From assembly GCF_918698155.1 (NCBI RefSeq), contig NZ_CAKKLX010000020.1, forward strand, positions 24,107 to 88,106: DNA of 64,000 nt. Reading direction: 5' to 3'. Below the pieces are notes generated by a model. That model made no database searches, had not been told where the DNA came from, and saw only the letters and a list, made by a program, of their open reading frames with translations. Positions within the stretch are counted from its first letter, which is position 1; each line of letters starts with the position of its first letter. A program made the translations under genes and the position numbers. The stretch is from Roseomonas sp. CECT 9278 (GTDB lineage: Bacteria; Pseudomonadota; Alphaproteobacteria; Acetobacterales; Acetobacteraceae). Shown here piece by piece: positions 28,617-36,978 of this stretch.

Positions 28617-29680
28617 GCGAAGCGGCGCCACCCGCGTCGCCCGCGGTCGCGAAGCCGCCGGCGCGCAAGCGCATCAGCCTGGCGCTGCAGGGCGGGGGCA
28701 CGCATGGCGCCTTCACCTGGGGCGTGCTGGAACGCCTGCTGGAAGACGATCGGCTGGAGGTGGACGGGCTGTCGGGCACCTCCGCTGGCGCCATCAACGG
28801 CGTGATGCTGGTGGAGGGGCTGCTGGCCGATGGGCCGGCCGGCGCCATCGCGGCGCTCGATCGCTTCTGGCGGGCCATCGCGGCGCGGCTGGCGATCAGC
28901 CCGCTGCGCGCGACGCCGCTCGAGAAGCTGATGTGGGGCCATGACCTGACCTGGTCGGTCGCCTACCGCACCTTCGACACGCTGTCGCGCGTGCTGTCGC
29001 CCTACCAGATCAACCCCTTCCCCTACGACTACAACCCGCTGCGCGCGGCGCTGGAGGACAGCATCGACTTCGAGCGGCTGCGCATGGAGGCCAAGGCGCC
29101 GCGGCTGTTCGTCTCGGCGACCAGCGTGCGCACCGGCAAGCCGCGCGTCTTCACGCGGCGCGAGCTGACGGTCGACATGCTGCTCGCCTCGGCCTGCCTG
29201 CCGCAGGTGTTCAAGGCGGTCGAGATCGACGGCGAGCCGTACTGGGATGGCGGCTACCTCGGCAACCCGGCGCTGTGGCCGCTGTACGACCAGGGCGGAC
29301 CGCCCGACCTGGTGCTGGTGCAGCTCAACCCCCAGGTGCGCGAGGACGCGCCGACCAGCGCGTCGGACATCCTGAACCGCCTGACGGAAATCACCTTCAA
29401 CGGGTCGCTGATGGCCGAGATGCGCGCCATCGACTTCGTGCAGCGGCTGCTCGACACCGGGCGGCTGGAGCAGCCGCGCTACCGCCGCCTGTTCATCCAC
29501 GTGATCGAGGATGAGGAGCGCATGCGGAAGTTCAAGCTCAGCACGAAGTTCAACGGCGACTGGGATTTCCTGGTCACGCTGAAGCAATACGGGCGGGAGG
29601 CGGCCGAGCTGTGGCTGCACGACCATTTCGACAAGCTGGGGCGCGAGAGCAGCGTGGATATCCGCGCGCGGTTCCTGTGA
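28613..29680 (+). CDS. Patatin-like phospholipase family protein
   Basis: A 355-residue serine hydrolase with a Ser-Asp dyad. The oxyanion loop is LQGGGTHGAF (about 25-34), nucleophile in GTSAGAING (about 55-63) and the Asp in DGGYLGNPAL (about 211-220). Patatin proteins cleave lipid acyl esters, and the pairing with bdhA is common in polyhydroxyalkanoate producers. A link to polymer or membrane-lipid mobilisation is inferred from that. GTG 28613 overlaps the bdhA stop. A tandem terminator array follows the stop without a gap. Confidence 0.92.
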   Translation: MSEAAPPASPAVAKPPARKRISLALQGGGTHGAFTWGVLERLLEDDRLEVDGLSGTSAGAINGVMLVEGLLADGPAGAIAALDRFWRAIAARLAISPLRATPLEKLMWGHDLTWSVAYRTFDTLSRVLSPYQINPFPYDYNPLRAALEDSIDFERLRMEAKAPRLFVSATSVRTGKPRVFTRRELTVDMLLASACLPQVFKAVEIDGEPYWDGGYLGNPALWPLYDQGGPPDLVLVQLNPQVREDAPTSASDILNRLTEITFNGSLMAEMRAIDFVQRLLDTGRLEQPRYRRLFIHVIEDEERMRKFKLSTKFNGDWDFLVTLKQYGREAAELWLHDHFDKLGRESSVDIRARFL

Positions 29681-29760
29681 CCTCAGGCGCCGGCGGCGCC
29701 TTTTTCTTGACCTCAGGCGCCGGCGGCGGCTTTTTCTTGACCTCAGGCGCCGGCGGCGCC
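29681..29760 (+). terminator. Tandemly triplicated intrinsic terminator
   Basis: A 30-base unit starts directly after the patatin stop and is repeated at 29681, 29711 and 29741 (the last copy has 20 bases). Each unit contains GGCGCC-GGC-GGCGCC followed by TTTTTCTTGA. Copy 1 is intact, copy 2 has its distal stem changed to GGCGGC, and copy 3 lacks the T run. This is a terminator that has expanded as a tandem repeat. Confidence 0.75.
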
Positions 29761-30002
29761 ATGCGGCGGCTTGGCTTCCGCCGCCATGCGGGCGCGCTGG
29801 CAGGGAATGCCTCAGGGGCGGCGCCGGCCGCCGTGCGGCCGGATCCTGCGGTGGCGCACCGGGTTGGTGCGGGTGCGCGGGATCTGATGGTCGACGGCGC
29901 GGCTGGATGGCGCGCCAGGCGCTGTCGCATGGGGCGGGTTGGACGCGCTCGCGCCTTGCGCTCCCGGCCTGATGCGGGCCATCGGGCCGCCCGGAGGATC
30001 GC
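29761..30002. other. Gene-free spacer before tam
   Basis: With the terminator array this makes a 322-base gap. I see no credible gene in it; frames on both strands give low-complexity Arg/Pro/Ala products. The last bases carry the GGAGG ribosome-binding site for the next gene. Confidence 0.4.
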
Positions 30003-30758
30003 ATGAGCTGGGATGCCACGCAGTACCTGCGCTTCGAGGATGAACGGCTGCGCCCCGCGCTCGACCTGATCGGGCGCATCGCGCATGCGGCACCGGCGCA
30101 GGTGGTGGACCTCGGCTGCGGCGCGGGCAATGCGCTGCCGGTGCTGGCGGCGCGCTTTCCCGGCGCGACGGTCTCGGGCGTGGACGGCAGCGCGGCGATG
30201 CTCGCCAAGGCCAAGGGCTTCGCGACGCAGCAGGCCGATATCGCCGCCTGGTCGCCGGCGGCGCCGGTCGATGTGCTGTTCTCCAACGCCGCGCTGCACT
30301 GGCTGGGCGGGCACGCGGCGCTGTTCCCGCGGCTGCTGTCGCAGCTGGCGCCCGGCGGCGTGCTGGCGGTGCAGATGCCGTCCATGCACGCCGCCCCGCT
30401 GCGCGCCGAGCAGGACCGCATCGCGCGCAGCGGCCCCTGGGCGGCGACGCTCGCGCGCATCACCAGCGCGCCACCCATCCTGGCAGCTGGCGACTATTAC
30501 GACCTGCTGCGCCCGCGCGTCGCCGCGCTCGACCTCTGGATGACCGACTACATCCATGTGCTGCGCGGCGAGGACCCGGTCGTGCAATGGGCCATGGGCA
30601 CCAGCCTGCGCCCCTTCCTGGATGTGCTGGACGGCGCGCTGCGCGAGGGCTTCCTCGACGCCTATCGCGCCGCGATGCGCGCCGCCTATCCGCCGCAGGC
30701 CGATGGCACGGTGCTGCTGCCCTTCCGCCGCCTGTTCCTGCTGGCGCGCATGGCATGA
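30003..30758 (+). CDS. tam: Trans-aconitate 2-methyltransferase
   Basis: A 251-residue SAM-dependent enzyme that methylates trans-aconitate, an inhibitor formed from the citric-acid-cycle intermediate cis-aconitate. Tam features: start SWDATQYLRFEDERLRPALDL, SAM motif VVDLGCGAGNAL (about 34-45), SGVDGSAAML, FSNAALHWL (about 95-103), then WMTDYIHVL and the C-terminal LPFRRLFLLA. GGAGG lies seven bases before ATG 30003. Its stop overlaps the next start (ATGA), coupling it to the sirtuin gene. Confidence 0.92.
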   Translation: MSWDATQYLRFEDERLRPALDLIGRIAHAAPAQVVDLGCGAGNALPVLAARFPGATVSGVDGSAAMLAKAKGFATQQADIAAWSPAAPVDVLFSNAALHWLGGHAALFPRLLSQLAPGGVLAVQMPSMHAAPLRAEQDRIARSGPWAATLARITSAPPILAAGDYYDLLRPRVAALDLWMTDYIHVLRGEDPVVQWAMGTSLRPFLDVLDGALREGFLDAYRAAMRAAYPPQADGTVLLPFRRLFLLARMA

Positions 30759-31501
30759 GCGACGCCGCCGCGCTGCGCCGGATGATCGATGCGGCCGGCC
30801 GCATCGCGATCTTCACCGGTGCCGGCATCAGCACCGATTCCGGCATTCCGGATTTCCGCGGCACCAACGGCGTCTGGACGAAGATGCAGCCGATCCAGTT
30901 CCAGGATTTCGTGGCCGACCCGGCGGCGCGGCGCGAGACCTGGCGGCGCCGCTTCGACAGCGACGACGTGATGCGCGCCGCCCGCCCCAACCGCGGCCAT
31001 CGCGCGGTGGCGCTGCTGCTGCGCCAGGGCAAGGCGCAGGCCGTCATCACGCAGAATATCGACGGGCTGCACCAGGCCTCGGGCATTCCGGACGACCAGG
31101 TGATCGAACTGCACGGCAATTCGACCTACGCCAGTTGCCTCGACTGCGGCACGCGGCACGGGATCCAGGAGCTTCGCGCCGCCTTCGACGCGCAGGGCGA
31201 GGTGCCGGGATGCACCGCCTGCGGCGGCCTGGTGAAGACCGCGACGATCAGCTTCGGGCAGTCGATGCCGGAGGAACCGATGCGCCGCGCGCAGGAGGAA
31301 ACGCTGGCGGCGGAGCTGTTCCTGGTCCTCGGCTCCTCGCTGGTGGTGCATCCGGCGGCCGGCTTCCCCGAGATCGCCAAGCGCCGCGGCGCGCGGCTGG
31401 TGATCCTCAACCGGCAGGCGACGCCGCTGGACGACCTGGCGGACCTGGTGATCCGCGATGGCATCGCCGAGGCGCTGGGCGGCGCGACAGGCACGAATTG
31501 A
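30755..31501 (+). CDS. NAD-dependent protein deacylase, Sir2 family
   Basis: Removes acyl groups from lysines while consuming NAD+. The 248-residue protein has the full sirtuin signature: FTGAGISTDSGIPDFRG (20-36), TQNIDGLHQASG (about 98-109), catalytic His in ELHGN, and a zinc module CLDC (about 129) with CTAC (about 152). GSSLVVHPAAGFP (about 193-205) is the second NAD loop. The DFRGTNGVW form is that of prokaryotic class III/U-like members. Targets are unknown. It is translationally coupled to tam. Confidence 0.93.
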   Translation: MSDAAALRRMIDAAGRIAIFTGAGISTDSGIPDFRGTNGVWTKMQPIQFQDFVADPAARRETWRRRFDSDDVMRAARPNRGHRAVALLLRQGKAQAVITQNIDGLHQASGIPDDQVIELHGNSTYASCLDCGTRHGIQELRAAFDAQGEVPGCTACGGLVKTATISFGQSMPEEPMRRAQEETLAAELFLVLGSSLVVHPAAGFPEIAKRRGARLVILNRQATPLDDLADLVIRDGIAEALGGATGTN

Positions 31502-31573
31502 AGTCCCCTCCACGGGCCGGAACGCCGGCCGGTGATGGGTGCGGCGGGCCTCGTCAGCCGATCGGGGCCTGGT

Positions 31574-32728
31574 TCACCGCGCGACGTTCCGCCAGAACAG
31601 CGCGAACAGCGCCAGCGCCACCAACAGCAGCGCGGCCGCCAGCAGCACCGGCGCCGTGGCGCCGCCGAAGCGGTCGGCAAACCAGCCCGCCAGCGGCGGG
31701 AACCCGGTACAGCCAGCATAGAAGAAGATGAAATAGACACCGAGGCCCTGCGCGCGGCGCTCCGGTGGCACCGCCATGGCCGGCAGCGCCGCGAAGACCG
31801 TGATCGGCAGCGCATAGAGCAACCCATGCGCCGCCAGGATCGCCGCGCCCCACCGCGCCTCCGCGAAGGGCAGCGCCGCGGCCAGCGCCGCCGCGGCCGT
31901 GATGCACACCACCACCATGGGCCGCAGCGCCGCCGGGCGCCGCGCCAGCAGCGCCCCGGCCGGCACGGCAAGGACATTCACCCACGACATCAGCGATGTG
32001 GCGAAGCCGGCCTCCGCCACCGACAGGCCGCCTTCGACCAGCAAGGGCGGGGCAAAGGTGACCAGGACCATGTAGGTGCCGTTCACGCAGGCCCAGCAGC
32101 CGCCGGCCAGGCACATCAGCCGCACCTCGCGCGCCGGGAGCCGCCCGCTGCCGGCCGGCGGCGCCGGCGCACGCGGCACCGGGCGTGACGCCGCCGCCAG
32201 GGCCGCGAAGGCCAGCGCGCCGCCCAACGCCGCGACCAGGAAGGGAAATTGCCAGCCCAGCCGCAGCGCCAGCGCCGGCAGCGCCGCCTGCGCCGCCGCG
32301 ATGCCGATCGGCCAGCCCAGCACGTACACCGCCATCGCCGGGAACAGGTCGGCACCCTGGAAGCGGTCCTGCATCATCTTGGTGAGCAGCAGGATCACCA
32401 GCACGGTCCCGACGCCCATCACGATCCGGCCGCCGAACAGCACCGCCGCGCCGCCCGCCGCGGCGCAGACCAACGCACCCGCGACCAGCAGCGCGATGCC
32501 GATCAGCACGCCCGCGCGGTCCCCCATGCGGCGCGCCGCCAGGCCGAGCGGATAGACCAGCACCAGCCCCGGCAGCCAGAACAGCCCCACCAGCGTGCCG
32601 AAGGCCGTCCAGTCCAGCCCGAAGGTCGGCAGCAGCACCGGTCCCGACGCGCCCGGTGCCTGGAACAGCGCGCCAAGCGCCGCGCGCACCGCGAACACCG
32701 CCGCGAGGAACGGCAGCGCCGCGGTCAT
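31574..32728 (-). CDS. MFS transporter
   Basis: A 384-residue inner-membrane transporter with twelve predicted helices and no obvious substrate. The conserved loop after helix 2 reads LGLAARRMGDRAGVLIG (about 60-76), a form of the G-x-x-x-D-R-x-G motif of the superfamily. WPIGIAAAQAALPAL in helix 5 resembles the antiporter motif. It is the last gene of a minus-strand trio with DUF3293 and the RlmI-like gene, joined by an ATGA overlap at 32725-32728. Confidence 0.88.
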   Translation of the reverse strand: MTAALPFLAAVFAVRAALGALFQAPGASGPVLLPTFGLDWTAFGTLVGLFWLPGLVLVYPLGLAARRMGDRAGVLIGIALLVAGALVCAAAGGAAVLFGGRIVMGVGTVLVILLLTKMMQDRFQGADLFPAMAVYVLGWPIGIAAAQAALPALALRLGWQFPFLVAALGGALAFAALAAASRPVPRAPAPPAGSGRLPAREVRLMCLAGGCWACVNGTYMVLVTFAPPLLVEGGLSVAEAGFATSLMSWVNVLAVPAGALLARRPAALRPMVVVCITAAAALAAALPFAEARWGAAILAAHGLLYALPITVFAALPAMAVPPERRAQGLGVYFIFFYAGCTGFPPLAGWFADRFGGATAPVLLAAALLLVALALFALFWRNVAR

Positions 32729-33183
32729 CGCAGCACCAGCAGCCGCGGCGGGCCGACGCGCCGGATCACCAGGATCGCATCCTGCCGGAAGCGCCGCGCG
32801 AGCACGACGCAGCGCGCCGCCGGCGCGCCGACCAGCAGGTGTTCCTCCCCCCAGGGGCGGGGGCGGCAGGCGCGGCCCATCCCCTCGCGCCGGGGCAAGC
32901 GGCGCGTGGCGGCGCGCAGGCGGTCCAGGCGGCGTTGGTTCCAGCCGCGCGGGCGGCGCCGGCTGTGCGGGTTCCAGGCCCCGACGAACGCAGCCTCCGC
33001 CACGCGCAACAGCACGAGCAGCGCGCGGGCCGCGCCGTGGCGCCCACGCCAGGCGCCCACCTGCCGCGCGCCGCGGGCCAACGGGACGACGATGCCATCC
33101 GCCTCGAACAGGGTGGCCCGCCAGGCGCGGCGCAGATGCGCGCGGCGTGCCGGCCCTGGCGGTGGCGTCGATCCGGGCATCAC
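32725..33183 (-). CDS. DUF3293 domain protein
   Basis: The 152-residue protein matches DUF3293 by eye: an AFVGAWNPHSRRR segment with N in WNQRRLDRLRAATRRL (about 68-95), then GRACRPRPWGEEHLLVGAP (about 103-121) and the final LARRFRQDAILVI. Function is not known for the family. The ATG at 33183 overlaps the upstream methyltransferase stop and its own stop overlaps the MFS start. The gene is thus embedded in a tightly coupled operon. The composition is very Arg-rich. Confidence 0.72.
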   Translation of the reverse strand: MMPGSTPPPGPARRAHLRRAWRATLFEADGIVVPLARGARQVGAWRGRHGAARALLVLLRVAEAAFVGAWNPHSRRRPRGWNQRRLDRLRAATRRLPRREGMGRACRPRPWGEEHLLVGAPAARCVVLARRFRQDAILVIRRVGPPRLLVLR

Positions 33184-34382
33184 GGCAGGTGCAGCAGCAT
33201 GCCCTTGAGATACGCGCTTTCCGGCAGCATCGGGTGCAGCGGATGGTCGGGGCCCGCGCCGCCCATATGGAGGATCCGCGCCTCCCCCGCCGCGCGGCCC
33301 TGGCGCGACGCACGGTGCACGCCCCAGCCGACGGCCTCGGCGAATTCGCCCGGGGCGACGTGGTGCGAACAGGATGCGATGAACAGGAAGCCGCCGCGCT
33401 CGGTCAGCGTCGCCGCCAGCCGCGCCAGCTTGCCATAGGCCCGAAGTGCCGCCGGCTGGTCGCGCCGCGCCTTGGCGAAGGCTGGCGGGTCGGCGACCAC
33501 CACGCCGAAGCGGCGGCCTTCACCCACCATGCGTTCGAGCATGTCCATCGCCTCGCCACGCTGGGCCGTCACGCGATCCGCGACATTGTTGGCGGCCGCG
33601 GCCTGCATGGCGGTGGCCAGGGCGTGCTCGCTGCGATCCAGCAGCGTGACCTGCGCCGCGCCCGCCACCGCGCAGCCGATGCCGAAGCCGCCAGTGTGGC
33701 AGAAGGCATCGAGCACCGTGGCCCCCGCGGCCAGCCGCGCGACCCGTGCGCGATGTTCGCGCTGGTCGAAGAACCACCCGGTCTTCTGGCCGCCGACCAG
33801 ATCGACCGGAAAGCGCAGCCCGTTCTCCTCGACCGTCGCGCCGGCCGCATCGCCGGCGAGCAGGCGCGTCTCCTCCGCCAGGCCCTCGAGGCCGCGCACC
33901 GCGCTGTCGTTGCGCGCGACGATGCCGCGCGGGGCGAACAGCGCGTGCAACGCCTCGACGATCATCGGCGTCGCCGCCTCCATCCCCGCGGTATTGGCCT
34001 GCAGCGCGACAACGTCGCCGTAGCGGTCGATCACCAGGCCTGGCAGGCCATCGGCCTCGGCATGGACCAGGCGGTAGTGCGGCGCGCCGAACAGGCGCTC
34101 GCGCAGCGCCAGCGCCTCGGCCAGGCGGGCACGGAACCAGGCGGCGTCGCAGGCGGCGTCGGGGTCGGTCGACAGGCGCCGGGCGGCGATCAGCGAATGC
34201 GCGTTGAAGTGCCAGGCGCCGTGCTTCACGCCGTCATCGCCCTCGATCCGCACGACGCTGCCGGCGGGCAGCGACCTGGCCGCCGGCGTCATCGCGATCT
34301 CGTTGCTGAACACCCAGGGATGGCCCGCCTTCACGCGGCGGTCGCGGCCAGGAAGCAGGCGGAGGATCGGGCGATCGGGCAT
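33180..34382 (-). CDS. RlmI-like 23S rRNA (cytosine-5) methyltransferase
   Basis: A class I SAM-dependent enzyme related to RlmI, which methylates C1962 of 23S rRNA. The 400 residues include an N-terminal PUA RNA-binding domain (about 1-75, RRVKAGHPWVFSNEI). The linker has YRLVHAEADGLPGLVIDRYGD, then VGGQKTGWFFDQREHR (about 196-211), SAM motif VLDAFCHTGGFG (223-234), VVADPPAFAKAR (about 293-304) and IASCSHHV, with the catalytic Cys. ATG 34382 gives the usual start. It leads the operon with DUF3293 and MFS. Confidence 0.9.
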   Translation of the reverse strand: MPDRPILRLLPGRDRRVKAGHPWVFSNEIAMTPAARSLPAGSVVRIEGDDGVKHGAWHFNAHSLIAARRLSTDPDAACDAAWFRARLAEALALRERLFGAPHYRLVHAEADGLPGLVIDRYGDVVALQANTAGMEAATPMIVEALHALFAPRGIVARNDSAVRGLEGLAEETRLLAGDAAGATVEENGLRFPVDLVGGQKTGWFFDQREHRARVARLAAGATVLDAFCHTGGFGIGCAVAGAAQVTLLDRSEHALATAMQAAAANNVADRVTAQRGEAMDMLERMVGEGRRFGVVVADPPAFAKARRDQPAALRAYGKLARLAATLTERGGFLFIASCSHHVAPGEFAEAVGWGVHRASRQGRAAGEARILHMGGAGPDHPLHPMLPESAYLKGMLLHLP

Positions 34383-34554
34383 GGCGCCGCCTAAACCCTG
34401 GCGCCGCCCGCGGCAAGCCGGCAGCGCCACCCGGGCGCTTTCGCCGTCGCGGGTTCCGGCGCTAGGGTCGGCCCGCCGCGGCGCAGATGGTGCCGCCCGG
34501 CCACGCGCCATCAATCGCCGCCACGACGCGGCGCGCCGGAGGAGGATCCACCCC

Positions 34555-35397
34555 ATGCTGGTCTGCCGTGACCTGCCCGCGCTGCGCACCGCCACCGCTA
34601 CGCTGCGGGACGCCGGGCGGCGGCTCGCCCTGGTGCCGACGATGGGCGCCCTGCATGCGGGCCATATCGAGCTCGTCGCCGCGGCGCGGCGCGCGGCCGA
34701 TGCGGTGGCGGCCTCGATCTTCGTCAACCCGCTGCAGTTCGCCGCCACCGAGGACATGTCGCGCTATCCGCGCGACGAGGACGGCGACCTTGCGAAGCTG
34801 CGCGCCGCCGGCTGCGACCTGGTCTGGATGCCGCCGGTCGATGCCATGTATCCGCCGGGCGCGGCGACCGTGATCGATGTGGCGGGGCCCTCGGCCGGCT
34901 GGGAGGGCGATGCGCGCCCGGGGCATTTCCGCGGCGTCGCGACGGTCTGCGCCAAGCTGTTCCTGCAGACCGGCGCGGCGGTCGCCGCCTTCGGCGAGAA
35001 GGACTGGCAGCAATTGCAGGTGGTGACGCGCATGGCGCGCGACCTCGACATCCCCATCCGCATCCTGCCGGTGCAGACGGTGCGCGAGGCGGATGGGCTG
35101 GCGATGTCGTCGCGCAATCGCTTCCTGACGGACGCCGAGCGTGCGACCGCGCCGCGGCTGCACGCGGCCATGATGCGCGCGGCCGCGGAGATCCTGGCCG
35201 GCGCGAGTGTCGCGGCGTCTGTGGACACGGCGCTGTCCGGCCTGCGTGGCGCCGGCTTCGCGCCCGACTATATGGCGCTGGTCGAGGCCGAGACGCTGCG
35301 GCCGCTCGATGCGCGGCGCGGCGATGGCCCGATGCGGCTGCTCGCGGCGGCACGGCTTGGCAGTGTCCGGCTGCTCGACAACATCGCGGTGGGGTGA
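34555..35397 (+). CDS. panC: Pantothenate synthetase PanC
   Basis: Condenses pantoate and beta-alanine with ATP to pantothenate, the precursor of coenzyme A. The protein is 280 residues, normal length. PTMGALHAGHIEL (28-40) holds the HxGH nucleotide motif, VNPLQF follows, FGEKDWQQLQVV (about 143-154) binds pantoate and AMSSRN (about 183-188) is the KMSKS-like loop. GGAGGAGG sits about ten bases before ATG 34555. No panB is present. It is monocistronic and ends in a tandem palindromic repeat. Confidence 0.96.
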   Translation: MLVCRDLPALRTATATLRDAGRRLALVPTMGALHAGHIELVAAARRAADAVAASIFVNPLQFAATEDMSRYPRDEDGDLAKLRAAGCDLVWMPPVDAMYPPGAATVIDVAGPSAGWEGDARPGHFRGVATVCAKLFLQTGAAVAAFGEKDWQQLQVVTRMARDLDIPIRILPVQTVREADGLAMSSRNRFLTDAERATAPRLHAAMMRAAAEILAGASVAASVDTALSGLRGAGFAPDYMALVEAETLRPLDARRGDGPMRLLAAARLGSVRLLDNIAVG

Positions 35398-35421
35398 ACC
35401 GGCAGGTCCCGGCGGACCGCG

Positions 35422-35516
35422 ACCCGCGCGCTGCCAGCGCGCTTCCACCCGCGCGCTGCCAGCGCACTTCTACCCGCGCGCTGCCAGCGCACTTCTACCC
35501 GCGCGCTGCCAGCGCG
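35422..35516. repeat. Four-copy 25-bp tandem palindromic repeat
   Basis: Units start at 35422, 35447, 35472 and 35497. Each has the perfect or near-perfect palindrome GCGCGCTG-C-CAGCGCGC followed by CTTCY. Copies 2 and 3 differ at one stem base. The array lies between the panC stop and the EamA gene and extends into it; the EamA stop (35495-35497) falls at the junction of units 3 and 4. It probably derives from a bidirectional terminator hairpin. Confidence 0.8.
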
Positions 35517-36379
35517 ACGCCCGCCAGCGTCAGCCCCAGCGCCACCGCCTGCCGCCAGCCGAAAGGCTCGCCCAGCACCAGCGCCGCGCCCGCCACGCCC
35601 ACCATCGGCGTCAGCAGCGTGCCGAGCGAGGCCAGCGATGCCGGCAACCGCTGCAGCGCCGCGAACCACGACAGGTAGCAAAGCCCGAGCGCAAACACCC
35701 CGCCATAGGCCAGCAGCAGCCAGCCCTGCACCGACAGCGCGCCGAAGCCCGGCCGGTCCAGCAGCAGCGCCAGCAGCGCCAGCGGCGCGATGCCGATGCC
35801 GATCTGCCAGACCACGCCGGCGGTCGGCGGCAGCCCGAGCGGCCAGCGCTTCGTCAGCACGGTGCCCAGCGAGAACAGCACCGCCGAACCGAGCCCCAGC
35901 GCCACGCCAGGCAGCTTGTCCAGCCCGACCGCGACGCCCTGGCCCAGCACCAGCAGCAGCAGGCCCGACATCGCCATCGCCAGCCCGGCCAGACGCGCCG
36001 GGCGCGGCCTCTCGCCCAGCACCGCCCAGGCCATGAGCACGGCCCAGACCGGCATGGTGTAGCAGACGATCGTCGCCTCCGCCGCCGACAGCCAGAGCAG
36101 CGAGAACGACGCAAGCCCCATCCAGGCCGTGACATTCAGCAGCGACACCACGCCCAGCAGCGGCCAGGTCGCGCGCGGCACCGCCAGGCGTTCGCGCCGC
36201 GCCAGCGCGACCGCCAGCAGCACCAGGAAGCCAAGCGCGCCGCCGGCCGCGCGCGTGGACAGCACCGGCAATTCCGCCAGCAGCAGCTTCATCGCCGGCC
36301 AATTGAGGCCCCAGCCGATCGTGGTCGCGACCAGCAGCGCCAGCCCGGTCGCATCGGGCCGCGGCGCGGGGCCTGCCAT
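35495..36379 (-). CDS. EamA/DMT-family transporter
   Basis: A 294-residue drug/metabolite transporter with ten predicted helices in two EamA halves (about 10-140 and 150-290). Recognisable pieces: TIGWGLNWPAMKLLL, AEATIVCYTMPVWAVLMAWAVLGERP (about 93-118) and its counterpart LASLGTLLTPMVGVAGAALVLGEPF (about 247-271). The substrate is unknown. The ATG shares its A with the upstream stop (TGATG). The last codons (LAARG-stop) lie inside a 25-bp tandem repeat, so repeat expansion has set or could change this C-terminus. Confidence 0.9.
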   Translation of the reverse strand: MAGPAPRPDATGLALLVATTIGWGLNWPAMKLLLAELPVLSTRAAGGALGFLVLLAVALARRERLAVPRATWPLLGVVSLLNVTAWMGLASFSLLWLSAAEATIVCYTMPVWAVLMAWAVLGERPRPARLAGLAMAMSGLLLLVLGQGVAVGLDKLPGVALGLGSAVLFSLGTVLTKRWPLGLPPTAGVVWQIGIGIAPLALLALLLDRPGFGALSVQGWLLLAYGGVFALGLCYLSWFAALQRLPASLASLGTLLTPMVGVAGAALVLGEPFGWRQAVALGLTLAGVALAARG

Positions 36380-36978
36380 CAGAAGCGGAAGCGCGCGCCG
36401 ACGCTCAGGAAATCCGCCCCGTTGGTCGAACCGTTGATGAGCCCGAAGGCGCCGGAGCGGTGATGCAGGCGGAACAGCACCTCGAGCTGCGGCAGCGACG
36501 GCGCGGCCAGGGTCAGTTCCAGCGCGAAGTAGTTCAGCCAATTCGCCGACCGCCCATCCTTGCTGACCTCGGAGGGCGACAGGTCGGCCACGTAGGACGG
36601 CCCGATCGGGTACACCGCGAAGGTGGTGCGCAGATGCCGGTTCCAGGGGAATTCGGTCCAGCGCAACGCCAGCGCGGCATAGGCCTCGAAGCTCTCATTG
36701 TCGCCGAAGCGCCGGCCGACGCCGCCCTCCACCTCGATGTCGAGGTGACGGAAGATCGTCGTCAGGCGCCGATTGTACGACAGCGACACCAGGTAGATGT
36801 TCTCGGTGCGCGTGTCCCAGGGCGTCGCGACGATGTCGGTGAAGACATCGGACGAATAGATGCCGGCGAAGATCGCGACGCCGTTGTCGCGGCGCTCCGG
36901 CGGCGGCGGCGCGTCCTGCGCCGCGGCCGGCAGCGCCGCGGCCATGGTGCCGGCAATGAGAAGGGCGCGCTGGATCAA
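36379..36978 (-). CDS. PagL/acyloxyacyl-hydrolase-like outer-membrane beta-barrel
   Basis: The 199-residue protein has a signal peptide (MIQRALLIAGTMAAALPAAAQ) and alternating beta strands ending in aromatic ARFRF, as in outer-membrane barrels. VLFRLHHRSGAFGLINGS (about 168-185) resembles the His-Ser active-site strand of the lipid A deacylase PagL. If real, it would trim the R-3-hydroxyacyl chain of lipid A. The best start is TTG 36978, overlapping the aldolase stop as TTGA with GGAG eight bases upstream; no ATG is in frame. Family assignment is by motif only. Confidence 0.55.
   Translation of the reverse strand: MIQRALLIAGTMAAALPAAAQDAPPPPERRDNGVAIFAGIYSSDVFTDIVATPWDTRTENIYLVSLSYNRRLTTIFRHLDIEVEGGVGRRFGDNESFEAYAALALRWTEFPWNRHLRTTFAVYPIGPSYVADLSPSEVSKDGRSANWLNYFALELTLAAPSLPQLEVLFRLHHRSGAFGLINGSTNGADFLSVGARFRF

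Noticed and set aside
29681..29760. CRISPR array
   Set aside because: Units are contiguous 30-base copies with no spacers, and are terminators.
29611..30006. A plus-strand frame with repeated TSGAGGAFFL
   Set aside because: The peptide repeat is simply the translated terminator array, with no conserved part.
29574..30587. Minus-strand frame with PAPEVKKKPP repeats, resembling a Lys/Pro histone-like tail
   Set aside because: Antisense of tam plus the terminator array; the KKK blocks are the T runs read backwards.
35422..35516. CRISPR array or iteron origin
   Set aside because: Contiguous 25-bp palindromic units without spacers or a Rep gene; position at gene ends favours terminator expansion.
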